Of a stretch of DNA of 64,000 nucleotides, positions 34,800 through 44,895 are shown piece by piece. Origin of the DNA: Hyphomicrobium_A sp963817485. Lineage in GTDB: Bacteria > Pseudomonadota > Alphaproteobacteria > Rhizobiales > Hyphomicrobiaceae. The position numbers and the translations under genes were made by a program. Where the stretch lies: assembly GCA_963817485.1 (NCBI GenBank), contig CAWFOR010000005.1, positions 62,001-126,000 of the forward strand, read 5' to 3'. Positions within the stretch are counted from its first letter, which is position 1. Each line of letters opens with the position of its first letter. The notes beneath the pieces were generated by a model, which was not told where the DNA came from, did not search any database, and saw only the letters and a program-made list of their open reading frames with translations.

Positions 34800-36234
34800 G
34801 GCCAGCCTTCGATTCAAATCGATCCTGGGACGCATCATCTTTCTGCACGTGATCGCGATCGGCATCATTTGCATACTGATGCCGCTGCTCCTCTACTGGC
34901 TTCTCGCGCGCGAGACCGACAGCCTGCACCGCGTCGCGATGCGCGATCATGCGGACATGATTGCAAGGAACCTCAAGCCGAGCCCAGGCGGGGGTTGGAC
35001 CCTCGATCTGCCCGCGCAGGTGAGAGGTCTCTACTCCGATACCTACGGTCGCTATGCGTATGCGATTGCGGATGACGACGGCCGCGCGGTGCTGTCCTCG
35101 CTGACCGACCACGGGCTTATCTTTCCGGTGTTGTCCAATCCGTTGAGCGCAACCGTCCAGCAGGAGACGCACGGCGAGGCGGTGCTCTCCGGCATAAGCG
35201 TGAGCAAAGAGATCGACGGCAAGGACATCACGATCCAGGTGGCGGAGAACCTGCGCCACCGCGACGTGATCATCGACGACATCGTCGCCAACTTCCTGCA
35301 GCGCGTGGGCTGGATCACGCTTCCGATTCTCATGACGCTGCTGGTCATCGACATCTTGATCTTCCGCGGGGCGCTGAGGCCCCTCATGCGGGCATCGAGC
35401 GAGGCGCAGCGCATTGGTCCATCGCAGACCGACGTGCGGCTACCAACGGACGGCTTGCCGAGCGAGGTTCTGATACTGGTGCAGGCCGTGAACCAGGCGT
35501 TCGACCGGCTCGAGCAAGGCTTCCACGCGCAACGGGAGTTCACGGCCGATGCCGCCCACGAGCTGCGGACGCCTCTCGCGATCCTGCGCACGCGCGTCGA
35601 CACGTTCCCGGAAACGAGCATCAGCGAGGCCGTGCGCAAGGATGTCGAGCGCATGAGCCGCGTCGTCAACCAGCTGCTCGACCTGGCGGAGCTTGATACA
35701 TCTGTCATAGAGCCGTGCGAGGAGACGGATCTGCAAAGCGTTTGCGCCGATGTCGTCGAATTCATCGCTCCGCTGGCGCTGCGGAAGGACAAGGAAATAG
35801 CGCTCTGCAGCTGCGAGGAGCCGGTGCGGGTGAGAGGCGATCGGGAAATGCTGTTTCGCGCGCTGCGCAATCTCGCGGAAAACGCCATCGGCCACACGGC
35901 CAAAGGTTCGACGGTCGAGATCGTCTTGGACGCAGACGGAACCATCAGCGTTCTCGATCGGGGCCCGGGAATTCGCGAGGAGGACCGCGACCTCATCTTC
36001 AAACGCTTCTGGCGAGGGGACCGCCGGCAATTCGGGAGCGTGGGGCTCGGGCTCTCCATCGTGGCGCGCATCGCGGAGGCTCATGCCGGTACGGTCGCAG
36101 TCGAGAATCGCCCCGGGGGAGGCGCTCATTTCTCGTTGCGGCTGAAGCCGGTTAATTCTGGCCGTGCAAGCCCTAAGCGGCCCTCTTATGCGGCCAAGCC
36201 CGAATCCGTTCAGACTGAGAGCAGTCATGGATAG
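34786..36234 (+). CDS. Sensor histidine kinase of the metal-efflux system
   Basis: 482 residues from a TTG overlapping the regulator gene. Two membrane helices (IIFLHVIAIGIICILMPLLL and ITLPILMTLLVIDILIF) frame a periplasmic sensor of about 130 residues. Then come a HAMP-like linker, the phosphoacceptor box FTADAAHELRTPLA, and the ATPase boxes NLAENAIGHT, DRGPGIREEDRD and GLGLSIV. The periplasmic domain has no His- or Cys-rich metal motif that I can see. It would phosphorylate the regulator encoded just before it. Confidence 0.93.
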   Translation: MQRFRASLRFKSILGRIIFLHVIAIGIICILMPLLLYWLLARETDSLHRVAMRDHADMIARNLKPSPGGGWTLDLPAQVRGLYSDTYGRYAYAIADDDGRAVLSSLTDHGLIFPVLSNPLSATVQQETHGEAVLSGISVSKEIDGKDITIQVAENLRHRDVIIDDIVANFLQRVGWITLPILMTLLVIDILIFRGALRPLMRASSEAQRIGPSQTDVRLPTDGLPSEVLILVQAVNQAFDRLEQGFHAQREFTADAAHELRTPLAILRTRVDTFPETSISEAVRKDVERMSRVVNQLLDLAELDTSVIEPCEETDLQSVCADVVEFIAPLALRKDKEIALCSCEEPVRVRGDREMLFRALRNLAENAIGHTAKGSTVEIVLDADGTISVLDRGPGIREEDRDLIFKRFWRGDRRQFGSVGLGLSIVARIAEAHAGTVAVENRPGGGAHFSLRLKPVNSGRASPKRPSYAAKPESVQTESSHG

Positions 36235-36240
36235 GGCCTG

Positions 36241-37771
36241 ATGCCGACGAGACCGCGACCAGCAAAGATAAAGTCCGTTATCGCCAAATGCCTAGTCGCG
36301 GCATTTTGCCTGGCGCTGGCGGCTTCGTCGGACGCCACCGCCCAAACTGCGCCCGTGACCGCCGGGCACTTCGGCGACCCTGTGTCCGATTGGACAGGCG
36401 CTTACGTCGGCGGACACATAGGTGCGGCGTGGGGGCGATCGGACTGGAGCGCCAGCGGTCCGGCATTCCCTCAAAGCGGTGTGCTGGGCCTCGGCGGTCC
36501 GTTCGATTTTGCCGCCGGCACCGGCAGCTACTTCGAAGGCTTGCAGGCCGGCTACAATCGCGAGCTTCCGTCCGGACTCGTGATCGGCGCGCTAGCCGAC
36601 GTCTCGTTTCCCAACACGCTTCTCGGCACCCAGACGATCACGGCCGCGGGCTTCGATGTGGCGGATTACCAGGAACAAGGTGCTGTTTTCCGGCACCCTG
36701 CGCGGGCGGCTCGGCTATGCCTTCGGCCCCTGGCTCGTCTACGGCACCGGCGGCTACGCGTGGGCCGACGATCAACTCACGCGTACGAGGCGTCCGGCGC
36801 GGCGGCCGGCACGAAGGGACTCGCAGTTCGTTCCGCTCAGGCTGGGTCGGGCGCCGGCGTCGAAACAAATGTCGGCAACAACTGGACGGCCAACCTCGAA
36901 TATCTCTTCACCGACTTCGGCTCGCCGGCGGCCTTCCCCGCCGACGCCGACTTCTCCCTCCGCGCAGAACGCGTCTCGGGCCAACTACCCGCATGGCGGC
37001 CGCCGGATCGTGACGCGTCCGGCTTCACACAGTCGACGATGAGCTATACCGGCAGCTCTCTTCCCGACGATCCAGCTCGCCGCCCGGCACGCGGAGACCC
37101 GCAGCATCGCGATCGAGGCTGGGACCACGTTCTATTTCGGCTCGACGGGCACGTGGCTCGTCCTTCGCCAGGGCTCGCCTACGAGACGCTGAGTCGCCGG
37201 CTTCCGGCGGCGAGCCTACAAGGTCGGCACCTGGTACTCCTCCGCGCAAGCTCCTTCATGAGGACCATCTCGCTCGTGGCGACGAAACGCTGCGTGGCGG
37301 GCACGGGCGCCGCGGAACCGGCCGTATTTACGGCATTATCGATCAGATGCTGTGGCAGGAGCCCGGGACGAAGGACAACGGCATCGGGGCCTTCCTGATG
37401 GTGATGGGCACGTCGACCGCGATCTGCTTCAGCGACATCTACGTAGAAGGCCGGCCTTCAGTTGGAAAGGCCCGCATCAGAGGCCGCAGCAACGACGTTC
37501 TCGGTCCTCGGGGTCGCTTATCTCCGACCTCGATCCCGGCTATCAGCAGTTTGCACGAACGCATTGAGCGCCGCCGGCGAAATCCCGAACGTGAAAAGCA
37601 GCGAAACGGTCATCGAGGCCACCTACCTGCTACGAGGTAGCACCTTGATGGCTGCTGCAGCCGGATCTTCAAATGGTGATCAATCCCTTCGCCGGATTGC
37701 CGAGCCCCGTCAACGATCGGTCGCTCTCCAATGCGCTGGCGACCGGGCTTCGGATGACCGTGAAATTCTGA
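36241..37771 (+). pseudogene. Decayed outer-membrane barrel plus OprB-type carbohydrate porin
   Basis: The first 144 codons give a signal peptide (ALAASSDATAQT) and an Omp25-like barrel start (DWTGAYVGGHIGAAWGRSDW). The coding signal then jumps frames: GTLRGRLGYAFGPWLVYGTG near 36690, VGNNWTANLEYLFTDFG near 36880. Further right come pieces typical of OprB porins: AYKVGTWYSS near 37212, GRIYGIIDQMLWQEPGTKDN near 37326, GEIPNVKSSETVIEATYLL near 37580, and LQPDLQMVINPFAGLPSP with a C-terminal Phe at 37771. At least five frame changes are needed and the middle of the porin is missing. Some may be sequencing insertions, but the internal loss suggests real decay. Confidence 0.75.
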
Positions 37772-37953
37772 CGCTTCGTCGATCATCCCGACGCTGACGG
37801 CCGCGCCTGATCCAGCATCCGCTGTCGATCGCGCAGCGGACGGCACCCACAGTACAAATCCACAGGCTTCGATGTCCCGTGCGGCGTTCTGGCGTGACAC
37901 CGATGCCGTCATTGAAATATGATGGCTCATCTCTAAGTATTGATGCATAGCGC

Positions 37954-38199
37954 ATGATCACCGCCGCCCAGCTTCGAGCCGCACGCGCGTTGCTCGGAAT
38001 CGACCAGCGCAAGCTGGCTGAGCTCGCCGGACTGTCCCTCCCGACCATTCAGCGGATGGAGGCGAGCGACGGCGTGATCCGCGGGAATGTCGATTCCCTC
38101 ACGAAGCTCGTCTCAGCCCTGGGTGCGGCCGGCCTCGAGCTGATCGCGGAGGGGACAGTCAGTCATTCCGGGGGTCGCGGAATTCGCCTCAAGGCGTGA
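37954..38199 (+). CDS. Small XRE-family (Cro/C1-type) helix-turn-helix protein
   Basis: 81 residues: MITAAQLRAARALLGIDQRK starts the domain, and LAELAGLSLPTIQRMEASDG carries the helix-turn-helix. The short C-terminal part ends GGRGIRLKA. It is a single-domain DNA-binding protein of the Cro/C1 type. It precedes the hydrogenase-4-like gene cluster by 77 bases in the same direction, so it may regulate that cluster or itself; this is inference from position only. Confidence 0.88.
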   Translation: MITAAQLRAARALLGIDQRKLAELAGLSLPTIQRMEASDGVIRGNVDSLTKLVSALGAAGLELIAEGTVSHSGGRGIRLKA

Positions 38200-38276
38200 G
38201 CGCACATGTGAGGAGTACGACACGTATGCTTCGACGCGGCTTCCCCCCGACGTCCTCATCCCAGAGGTAGCTGGCG

Positions 38277-40289
38277 ATGACGATCGTGGTGGCACTGTGG
38301 GGCGTTGCAGCGCTGCTCGGCATTGCGGTGCTGGGCATTCCGGCGCAACGGATCGCAGCCGGCTCGCGGTTGATCTATCTCGGCTGCCTGCTGGCGTGCC
38401 TCACGATCCTCGTTGCTGCCTGCGGCTCGCTGCTGACGGTGGGGAGCGCAGCAGAAAGGCTCACTCTTCCCATCGGCTTGCCCTGGATCGGCGCGCATTT
38501 CTCTATCGACGCCCTGAGCGCCTTCTTCTTGTGCGTCATCAATCTCGGCGGTGCCGCTGCCAGTCTCTACGCGCTTGGATACGGCGAGCATGAGGAGACC
38601 CCGGGGCGTGTCCTTCCGTTCTATCCAGCCTTCCTAGCGGGCATGAGCGCCGTCATTCTTGCGGCCGACGCCTTCTCCTTCCTCTTCGCCTGGGAATTCA
38701 TGTCGCTCAGCTCGTGGGCGCTTGTCATGGTCTATCACCAGGACGCCGACAACAGGCGCGCGGGCTACATCTACATCGTGATGGCGAGCTTCGGCACGCT
38801 CGCTCTGCTGCTGGCTTTCGGACTGCTTGCGGGGCCGACCGGCAGCTATGCATTCGCCGAGATGCGCGACGCGCAAGCGGCCGTTTGGCTCCCCGGCCTC
38901 GTCCTCGGGCTCGCATTGCTCGGAGCAGGTTCCAAAGCCGGTCTCGTGCCGCTGCACGTCTGGCTTCCGCTGGCGCACCCCGCGGCCCCGAGCCATGTCT
39001 CGGCGCTGATGAGCGGCGTCATGACCAAAGTGGCGGTCTATGGCTTCATCCGCATCGTCTTCGATCTGCTCGGGGCGCCTGTCTGGTGGTGGGGCAGCGT
39101 GGTGCTGGTGCTCGGCAGCGCCACCGCTGTGCTCGGCGTGCTTTATGCCGTCCTGCAGCGCGACCTGAAACGGCTGCTCGCCTACAGCACCGTCGAGAAC
39201 GTCGGCATCATCTTCATCGGACTAGGCCTGGCGCTCGCCTTCAAGGCCAATGGCATGGCGAGTGCTGCAGCGCTCGCATTCACCGCTGCGCTTTTTCACG
39301 TTCTCAATCACTCCTTCTTCAAGAGCCTGTTGTTCTTCGGCGCCGGAGCTGTTCTGACCTCCACGGGAGCGCGCGACATCGAAAAGCTCGGCGGCCTGAT
39401 CCACAGGATGCCGTGGACGGCTTTCGTCTTCCTCGGCGGCTGCGTCGCGATCTCGGCCCTGCCGCCCCTCAACGGATTTGCCTCAGAGTGGCTGATCTTC
39501 CAGGCCGTGCTGCTGAGCCCGGAGCTGGCGCAGTGGGGCTTGAAGCTGCTGGTGCCAGCGGTCGGTGCGATGATGGCGCTCGGCGCCGCGCTATCGGCAG
39601 CATGCTTCGTTCGCGCCTATGGCATCACGTTTCTCGGCCGGCCACGCTCGCCCGCCGCTGCGAACGCGCATGAAACCGACCGCTTCTCGCTCGCCGCCAT
39701 GTCGGCTCTTCTCGTCCTCTGCTTTCTTGCCGGCGTCCTGCCGGGCTTCGTTATCGACGCGATCGCGCCCGTTGCAAAAGCCCTGGTCGGGCAGCGCATG
39801 CCGGTGCAGGCGTCGATCCCATGGCTGTCGATCGTGCCGGTGGCAGAGAGCCGGAGCTCCTACAACGGGCTTCTCGTCTTCATCTTCATCGCCAGCTCGG
39901 CGATGCTCGCCGCGGAGGTCATCCATCGCTTCGCCTCGCGCGCCGTGCGCAGAGCGCCGGCCTGGGACTGCGGCTATCCCGATCCAAGTACGGCGACCCA
40001 GTACACGGCCGACAGCTTCGCTCAGCCTCTGCGCCGCGTGTTCGGCGAGGTCGTCTTCCTCTCGCGCGAGCGCGTCGAGATCCCGCCTCCCGGCGACACC
40101 CGCCCCGCGCGCCTTACGGTCCGGCTGCGGGACCTCGTCTGGGACGTCATCTACGCGCCGATCGGCGGCTGGGTCTCGTACGCGTCGGAGCAGCTCAACA
40201 CCCTGCAGTTTCTCACAATCCGCCAATACTTGAGCCTCGTCTTCGCGGCCCTCGTCACTCTGCTTCTGGTGGTGGCGATATGGACCTGA
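38277..40289 (+). CDS. Hydrogenase-4 HyfB-like proton-pumping membrane subunit
   Basis: 670 residues with about 16 membrane helices, of the NuoL/HyfB antiporter-like family. The core shows AWEFMSLSSWALVM, GAGSKAGLVPLHVWLPLAHP (the channel Lys and His), STVENVGIIFIGLG, HVLNHSFFKSLLFFGAG and ALPPLNGFASEWL. The C-terminal extension (DCGYPDPSTATQYTADSF, then ARLTVRLRDLVWDVIYAPI) is the tail typical of HyfB. It is the first gene of a tightly coupled six-gene operon and would move protons or Na+ across the inner membrane. Confidence 0.93.
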   Translation: MTIVVALWGVAALLGIAVLGIPAQRIAAGSRLIYLGCLLACLTILVAACGSLLTVGSAAERLTLPIGLPWIGAHFSIDALSAFFLCVINLGGAAASLYALGYGEHEETPGRVLPFYPAFLAGMSAVILAADAFSFLFAWEFMSLSSWALVMVYHQDADNRRAGYIYIVMASFGTLALLLAFGLLAGPTGSYAFAEMRDAQAAVWLPGLVLGLALLGAGSKAGLVPLHVWLPLAHPAAPSHVSALMSGVMTKVAVYGFIRIVFDLLGAPVWWWGSVVLVLGSATAVLGVLYAVLQRDLKRLLAYSTVENVGIIFIGLGLALAFKANGMASAAALAFTAALFHVLNHSFFKSLLFFGAGAVLTSTGARDIEKLGGLIHRMPWTAFVFLGGCVAISALPPLNGFASEWLIFQAVLLSPELAQWGLKLLVPAVGAMMALGAALSAACFVRAYGITFLGRPRSPAAANAHETDRFSLAAMSALLVLCFLAGVLPGFVIDAIAPVAKALVGQRMPVQASIPWLSIVPVAESRSSYNGLLVFIFIASSAMLAAEVIHRFASRAVRRAPAWDCGYPDPSTATQYTADSFAQPLRRVFGEVVFLSRERVEIPPPGDTRPARLTVRLRDLVWDVIYAPIGGWVSYASEQLNTLQFLTIRQYLSLVFAALVTLLLVVAIWT

Positions 40290-41233
40290 TGCTCAGCCTT
40301 GCCGTGCAGGGTATCCAGATGTTTCTGGTGCTCATCCTGGCCCCGCTGCTCCTGGGCTTCACGCGCAAGGCAAAAGCCCGGTTGCTGCGCCGGCAAGGTC
40401 CGCCGCTGCTCCAGCCCTACCGCGATCTGCTGCGCCTCATCCGCAAACAGGTGGTGCTGGCCGAGAACGCATCGTGGCTCTTTCGCAGCGGTCCTTATCT
40501 CATCTTCGCGGCAACCTGGGTCGCCGCAGCCTTGGTGCCGACGTTCGCGACCGGACTTCAGTTCAGCTGGGCAGCCGATCTCATCGCCATCACGGCGCTG
40601 TTGGGCTCGGCCCGCTTCTTCCTGGCGCTCGTCGGCATGGACGTGGGGACCGCCTTCGGCGGCATCGGTGCAAGCCGCGAGATGATGTTCGCCTCGCTCG
40701 CGGAACCGGCCATGATCATGATCGTCTTCACGGTCGCTCTCGTCGCCGGCTCGACCCAGCTCTCGACGGTCGCCGATTTCATGCTCGCGCACGTCACGCT
40801 GCGCGTCTCATTGGGGCTCGCGCTCGTTGGGCTCATCACCGTCGCGCTCGCCGAGAATGCGCGCATTCCGGTCGATAACCCGGCGACCCACCTCGAGCTT
40901 ACGATGGTGCACGAAGCCATGGTGCTCGAGTATTCCGGGCGCCATCTGGCCGTGCTCGAGCTCGCCGCTGCGCTCAAGCTCCTGCTCTATATCTCGCTCA
41001 TAGCCTGCATCTTTTTTCCGTGGGGGCTGGCACCGCCCGGGAGCGGACCGGCGGCCTATGCCATGGGCGCGTTGAGCTACGCGGGCAAGCTCATTATCGG
41101 CGGATTCCTCCTCGCGCTCTTCGAGACCTCGATCGCCAAGATGCGCGTGTTCCGCGTACCGGAATTCCTCGGTGCCGCGCTCATGCTCGGCCTGCTCGCC
41201 ACGCTGCTGCTTTTCATCTCGCGGAGCTTCTGA
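40280..41233 (+). CDS. HyfC/NuoH-like membrane subunit
   Basis: 317 residues from the ATG at 40280, which overlaps the HyfB-like gene end by ten bases. The protein has eight or so helices. Family blocks are visible: LLRRQGPPLLQPYRDLLRLI, then AENARIPVDNPATHLELTMV and HEAMVLEYSGRHLAVLE, then KMRVFRVPEFLGAAL. NuoH-like subunits connect the iron-sulfur/catalytic arm to the membrane arm. The acidic residues of the E-channel-like segment (PATHLELTMVHEAM) are kept, which argues that energy coupling is retained. Confidence 0.93.
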   Translation: MDLMLSLAVQGIQMFLVLILAPLLLGFTRKAKARLLRRQGPPLLQPYRDLLRLIRKQVVLAENASWLFRSGPYLIFAATWVAAALVPTFATGLQFSWAADLIAITALLGSARFFLALVGMDVGTAFGGIGASREMMFASLAEPAMIMIVFTVALVAGSTQLSTVADFMLAHVTLRVSLGLALVGLITVALAENARIPVDNPATHLELTMVHEAMVLEYSGRHLAVLELAAALKLLLYISLIACIFFPWGLAPPGSGPAAYAMGALSYAGKLIIGGFLLALFETSIAKMRVFRVPEFLGAALMLGLLATLLLFISRSF

Positions 41234-41895
41234 TGGCAACCTTCGACCTCGACACCGCGCACATGCTGGCCGGCGGCATGGTCCTCGTCAGTTTCATGCT
41301 CCTCTACCAGGATCGCATGTTCAGCCTGCTCAACGTCTTCGCACTGCACGCCTTCGTGCTCTCGCTTTCGGTCGCCTGGCAGGCCTATATCCAGAACGCG
41401 CCGCATCTCTACGTCACGGCTGCCATCGCGCTCGTGCTCAAGGCCATCATCATCCCCGTGGCGCTGCATCGGGTCGTGGTGCAGCTCGGCATCCACCGCA
41501 CGATCGAGACGGTCGGCGGCATCGGCACCACCATGCTGCTGGGCATCGGACTCGTCGCCTTGTCGATGGTCGTCATGCTGCGCGCGGCCGCCCACGCCGA
41601 TCCGCTCGCGCGCGAGGATCTGGCGCTCGCCCTTTCCGTCGTGCTGCTTGGCCTGCTGATGATGGTGACGCGCCGCAACGCCGTCAGCCAGATCGTCGGA
41701 TTCATGTCGCTCGAGAACGGCCTCATCCTGGCGGCCGCCGGCGCTAAGGGAATGCCGCTCGTCGTCGAGATCAGCGTCGCATTCTCTGTCCTCGTCGCGT
41801 TCATCGTAATTGGCGTGTTCCTGTTTCGCATCCGCGAGCGCTTCGATTCCGTCGATGTGCAGGCTCTGGATGAGTTCCGCGGAGAGCGCAGATGA
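41233..41895 (+). CDS. HyfE-like membrane subunit
   Basis: 220 residues from the ATG at 41233, overlapping the preceding stop (TGATG). About seven helices are predicted, with GFMSLENGLILAAAGAKGMP, the HyfE/NuoK-like conserved Glu segment, and ALVLKAIIIPVALHRVV near the middle. HyfE resembles a fusion of small complex-I subunits (NuoK-like). The next gene starts at an ATGA overlap. Its presence distinguishes hydrogenase-4-type complexes from hydrogenase 3, which lacks it. Confidence 0.92.
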   Translation: MATFDLDTAHMLAGGMVLVSFMLLYQDRMFSLLNVFALHAFVLSLSVAWQAYIQNAPHLYVTAAIALVLKAIIIPVALHRVVVQLGIHRTIETVGGIGTTMLLGIGLVALSMVVMLRAAAHADPLAREDLALALSVVLLGLLMMVTRRNAVSQIVGFMSLENGLILAAAGAKGMPLVVEISVAFSVLVAFIVIGVFLFRIRERFDSVDVQALDEFRGERR

Positions 41896-43352
41896 ACTTG
41901 CTTGTCGCCCAGCTGCCGTTCGAGCCGGTGACCGCGATCCTGGTCATCCCCGGTGTCGCTGCGCTGCTGCTTGCGCTTCTGCCAGGCTACAAGCTCACCG
42001 CTCGGCTCAATGTGTTTGCGACCTTTCTCACATTCCTCGCGGCACTGTCGCTGCTTGTCGTGCGCCCTGCGAACGGCACCTATCTGTTCGTCGACGATCT
42101 CAACGTCGTCTTCGTCGTGCTCGGCACCTTCGTCGGCTTCACGACCAGCGCCTTCAGCGCGAGCTACATCGAGCACGAGATCGAGATCGGCCGGCTCACG
42201 CCCGCGCATCTGCGCTTCTATCATGCGATGTACCAGGCCCTGATGTTCGCCATGAACCTCGGGCTTCTCGCCAACAACATCGGCCTCATGTGGGTGGCGA
42301 TCGAGCTGGCGACGCTCACGACGGTGCTGATGGTCGGCATCTATCGCACGCCCGAGGCGCTCGAGGCGGCGTGGAAATATTTCATCCTCGGCAGCGTCGG
42401 CATCGCGCTGGCGCTGTTCGGCACGATCCTCGTCTACATGGCGGCGCGGCCCGTGGTCGGCGAAGGTCACGACGCCATGGTGTGGACGACCCTCATCGAA
42501 AGGGCGAAGGACTTCAGCCCCGAGCTTTTGAACGTGGCATTCGTCTTCCTGATGCTCGGCTACGGCACCAAGGTCGGCCTGGCGCCGCTACACGCCTGGT
42601 TGCCTGACGCGCATGCCGAAGGTCCGACGCCGATCTCTGCGGTTCTTTCGGGGTTGCTGCTCAACGTCGCCCTCTATGCCGTGTTGCGCTTCAAGATGTT
42701 GCTCGCCGCCAATCCAGCGGCGATCGCCCCCGGTCCGCTGATGGTGACGCTGGGACTCGTATCGCTCATCTTTGCCGGCTTCATGCTGTACCGGCGCCGC
42801 GACATCAAACGCTTGTTCGCCTACTCCTCGATCGAGCACATGGGGCTCATTACCTTTGCCTTCGGCATGGGCGGCCCGCTCGCCAACTTCGCCGGCCTCT
42901 TGCACATGACCATGCACAGCCTCACGAAGTCGGCGATCTTCTTCACCGTTGGGCACATCTCGCAAGTCAAGGGCACGCAGAAGCTGTCGGAGATCCGCGG
43001 CTTGACCGAAAGCCACCCGCTGCTCGGCTGGGGCCTCGTGCTCGGCGTCGTGGCCATCGCCGGGCTGCCGCCACTTGGCATCTTCATGAGCGAGTTCCTG
43101 ATCGTCAGCTCCACGTTTGCGCGCGAGCCCTTGCTCGCCCTTCCGCTGGTGTTCGGGCTGTTGATTGCATTGGGCGCTCTCTTCCTTCGTTTGACCGACG
43201 TGGCATTCGGCAAACCCACCGGCAGCGCGGCGCCCATCAAAGCGTCGCGACTTCCGCTCATCGCCCATCTTTCGCTGGTGCTGGCGGCCGGGATCTATCT
43301 GCCGGGGCCGCTCGTCGCCTGGTTTCAGAACGTTGCGCGATTGCTTGGGTAA
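41892..43352 (+). CDS. HyfF/NuoN-M-like antiporter membrane subunit
   Basis: 486 residues, start overlapping the previous stop (ATGA). It is a second antiporter-like subunit with about 14 helices: WVAIELATLTTVLMVGIYRT, YGTKVGLAPLHAWLPDAHAE, LFAYSSIEHMGLITFAFGMG, MTMHSLTKSAIFFTVGHISQ and AGLPPLGIFMSEFL. The channel Lys/His/Glu residues are in place. Together with the HyfB-like subunit it gives the complex two pumping modules. HyfD, the third antiporter-like subunit of E. coli hydrogenase 4, is absent. Confidence 0.93.
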   Translation: MNLLVAQLPFEPVTAILVIPGVAALLLALLPGYKLTARLNVFATFLTFLAALSLLVVRPANGTYLFVDDLNVVFVVLGTFVGFTTSAFSASYIEHEIEIGRLTPAHLRFYHAMYQALMFAMNLGLLANNIGLMWVAIELATLTTVLMVGIYRTPEALEAAWKYFILGSVGIALALFGTILVYMAARPVVGEGHDAMVWTTLIERAKDFSPELLNVAFVFLMLGYGTKVGLAPLHAWLPDAHAEGPTPISAVLSGLLLNVALYAVLRFKMLLAANPAAIAPGPLMVTLGLVSLIFAGFMLYRRRDIKRLFAYSSIEHMGLITFAFGMGGPLANFAGLLHMTMHSLTKSAIFFTVGHISQVKGTQKLSEIRGLTESHPLLGWGLVLGVVAIAGLPPLGIFMSEFLIVSSTFAREPLLALPLVFGLLIALGALFLRLTDVAFGKPTGSAAPIKASRLPLIAHLSLVLAAGIYLPGPLVAWFQNVARLLG

Positions 43353-43364
43353 GGAGAGACGGCC

Positions 43365-44883
43365 ATGCCCTTCCTATCCGCTCTGACTGATCGCGGCCGG
43401 CGCATGGAGGCCCATCGGCCATGGCCGCGTATCGTCGTCGATGTCGCGACCTGGCGGCAGGCAATCGTCGGGCTCGCCGCCGGAGAGGCGACGCTGCTTG
43501 GCCTGTGGAGCGACGGCGAGGCCGTGCACATGGGCCTCATTGCGGAAGCCAAGATCCTCGTGATCAGCTTGCCGGCTCCCAAGCGGCGCTATCCTTCGGT
43601 GGGGCTTTCGCACGCGCCCGCCCTGCGTCTCGAGCGCATGATCCGCGATCTCTACGGGCTCGAGCCTGAAGGATTGCCCGACGCCACGCCCGTGGTTCGA
43701 CCACGGCCGGTGGGGCATCTCGCAGCCGCTTGGTGCACGCCGGCCGCCGCCCGCGACGGGCAGCGCTTACGCCTTTCTCGAGGCCGAGGGCCCGCCGTTG
43801 CACCAGATCCCCGTCGGACCGGTGCATGCCGGGATCATCGAGCCCGGCCACTTCCGCTTCACAGCGAACGGCGAGACCGTCGTGCGGCTGGAGGAGCGCT
43901 TGGGCTATGTGCACAAGGGCATCGAGGGGCTGATGGCGGGCGCGCCGCCGGAGCGCGCGGCAAGGCTCGCTGGCCGCGTCTCCGGAGACAGCACGGTCGC
44001 CTATGCCATCGCGTTCGCGCAGGCGATGGAGGCCGCGCTGGAGATCAAGGTGCCGCGGCGCGCTATTTGGCTGCGCGCGTTGATGGCCGAGCTGGAGCGC
44101 CTCGCCAACCATTTCGGCGACATCGGGGCGATCTGCAACGATGCCTCCTTCTCGCTCATGCACGCCCATTGCGGCGCGCTACGCGAGCGGGTGCTCCGTG
44201 CCTCCGAGGCGTGTTTTGGCCATCGGCTCATGATGGATCGCGTGGTGCCAGGCGGGACTGCGGTTGATCTGGAGTTCGATGCAACTGCTGTCATCCGCAA
44301 ATTGATCGATACGGTGCGCCGAAGCTTTCCCGAGCTGATCGAGCTCTACGACGAGACGGCGTCCCTGCAGGATCGCACTGTTGGCACAGGCTTCCTCCAC
44401 TCCGCGCTAGCCCGGCAGTACGGCGCCGGCGGCTATATCGGCCGCGCCTCGGGACGCTCGTTCGATGCGCGCCGCACGCCCGGATACGCACCTTATGACG
44501 AGCTCAAGTTCGAAATCCCGGTGCGCAAAGAGGGCGACGTCGATGCTCGCATCTGGATCCGCATTCGCGAGGTCGAGCAGAGCCTCGCGCTGATCGAGCA
44601 GATCATAAACAGGCTGCCCGAGGGGCCGATCCGCAGCGAGCCGGACCCTGCCGGCAACGCAAAAGGAAACTGTGAAGGGCTATCTCTGGTGGAGGGATTC
44701 CGCGGCGACATCCTTGCCTGGGTGCGCATTCAAGCAGGTGGCACAATTGCGCACGCCCACCTGCGCGATCCCTCGTGGTTCCAGTGGCCGCTGCTGGAGG
44801 CCGCCATCGAGGGCAACATCGTCGCCGACTTCCCCCTCTGCAACAAGTCGTTCAACTGCTCCTATTCGGGGCACGATCTCTGA
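43365..44883 (+). CDS. HyfG-like (NuoC-D fusion) subunit lacking NiFe ligands; one apparent frameshift
   Basis: The N-terminal 105 residues are a NuoC/30-kDa-like domain ending GLEPEGLPDA. Near 43685 one extra base breaks the frame; removing it gives GLPDARPWFDHGRWGISQPL and continues into a 49-kDa-like domain to 44883, about 505 residues. Where NiFe large subunits carry two CxxC motifs, this protein reads RVSGDSTVAY and FNCSYSGHDL, so all four cysteine ligands are replaced (Ser, Ser, Ser, Gly). The protein also stops right there. It therefore belongs to hydrogenase-related (Ehr-type) complexes without an active NiFe site. The reaction is unknown. Confidence 0.88.
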
Positions 44884-44895
44884 AAGCATGCGGCC

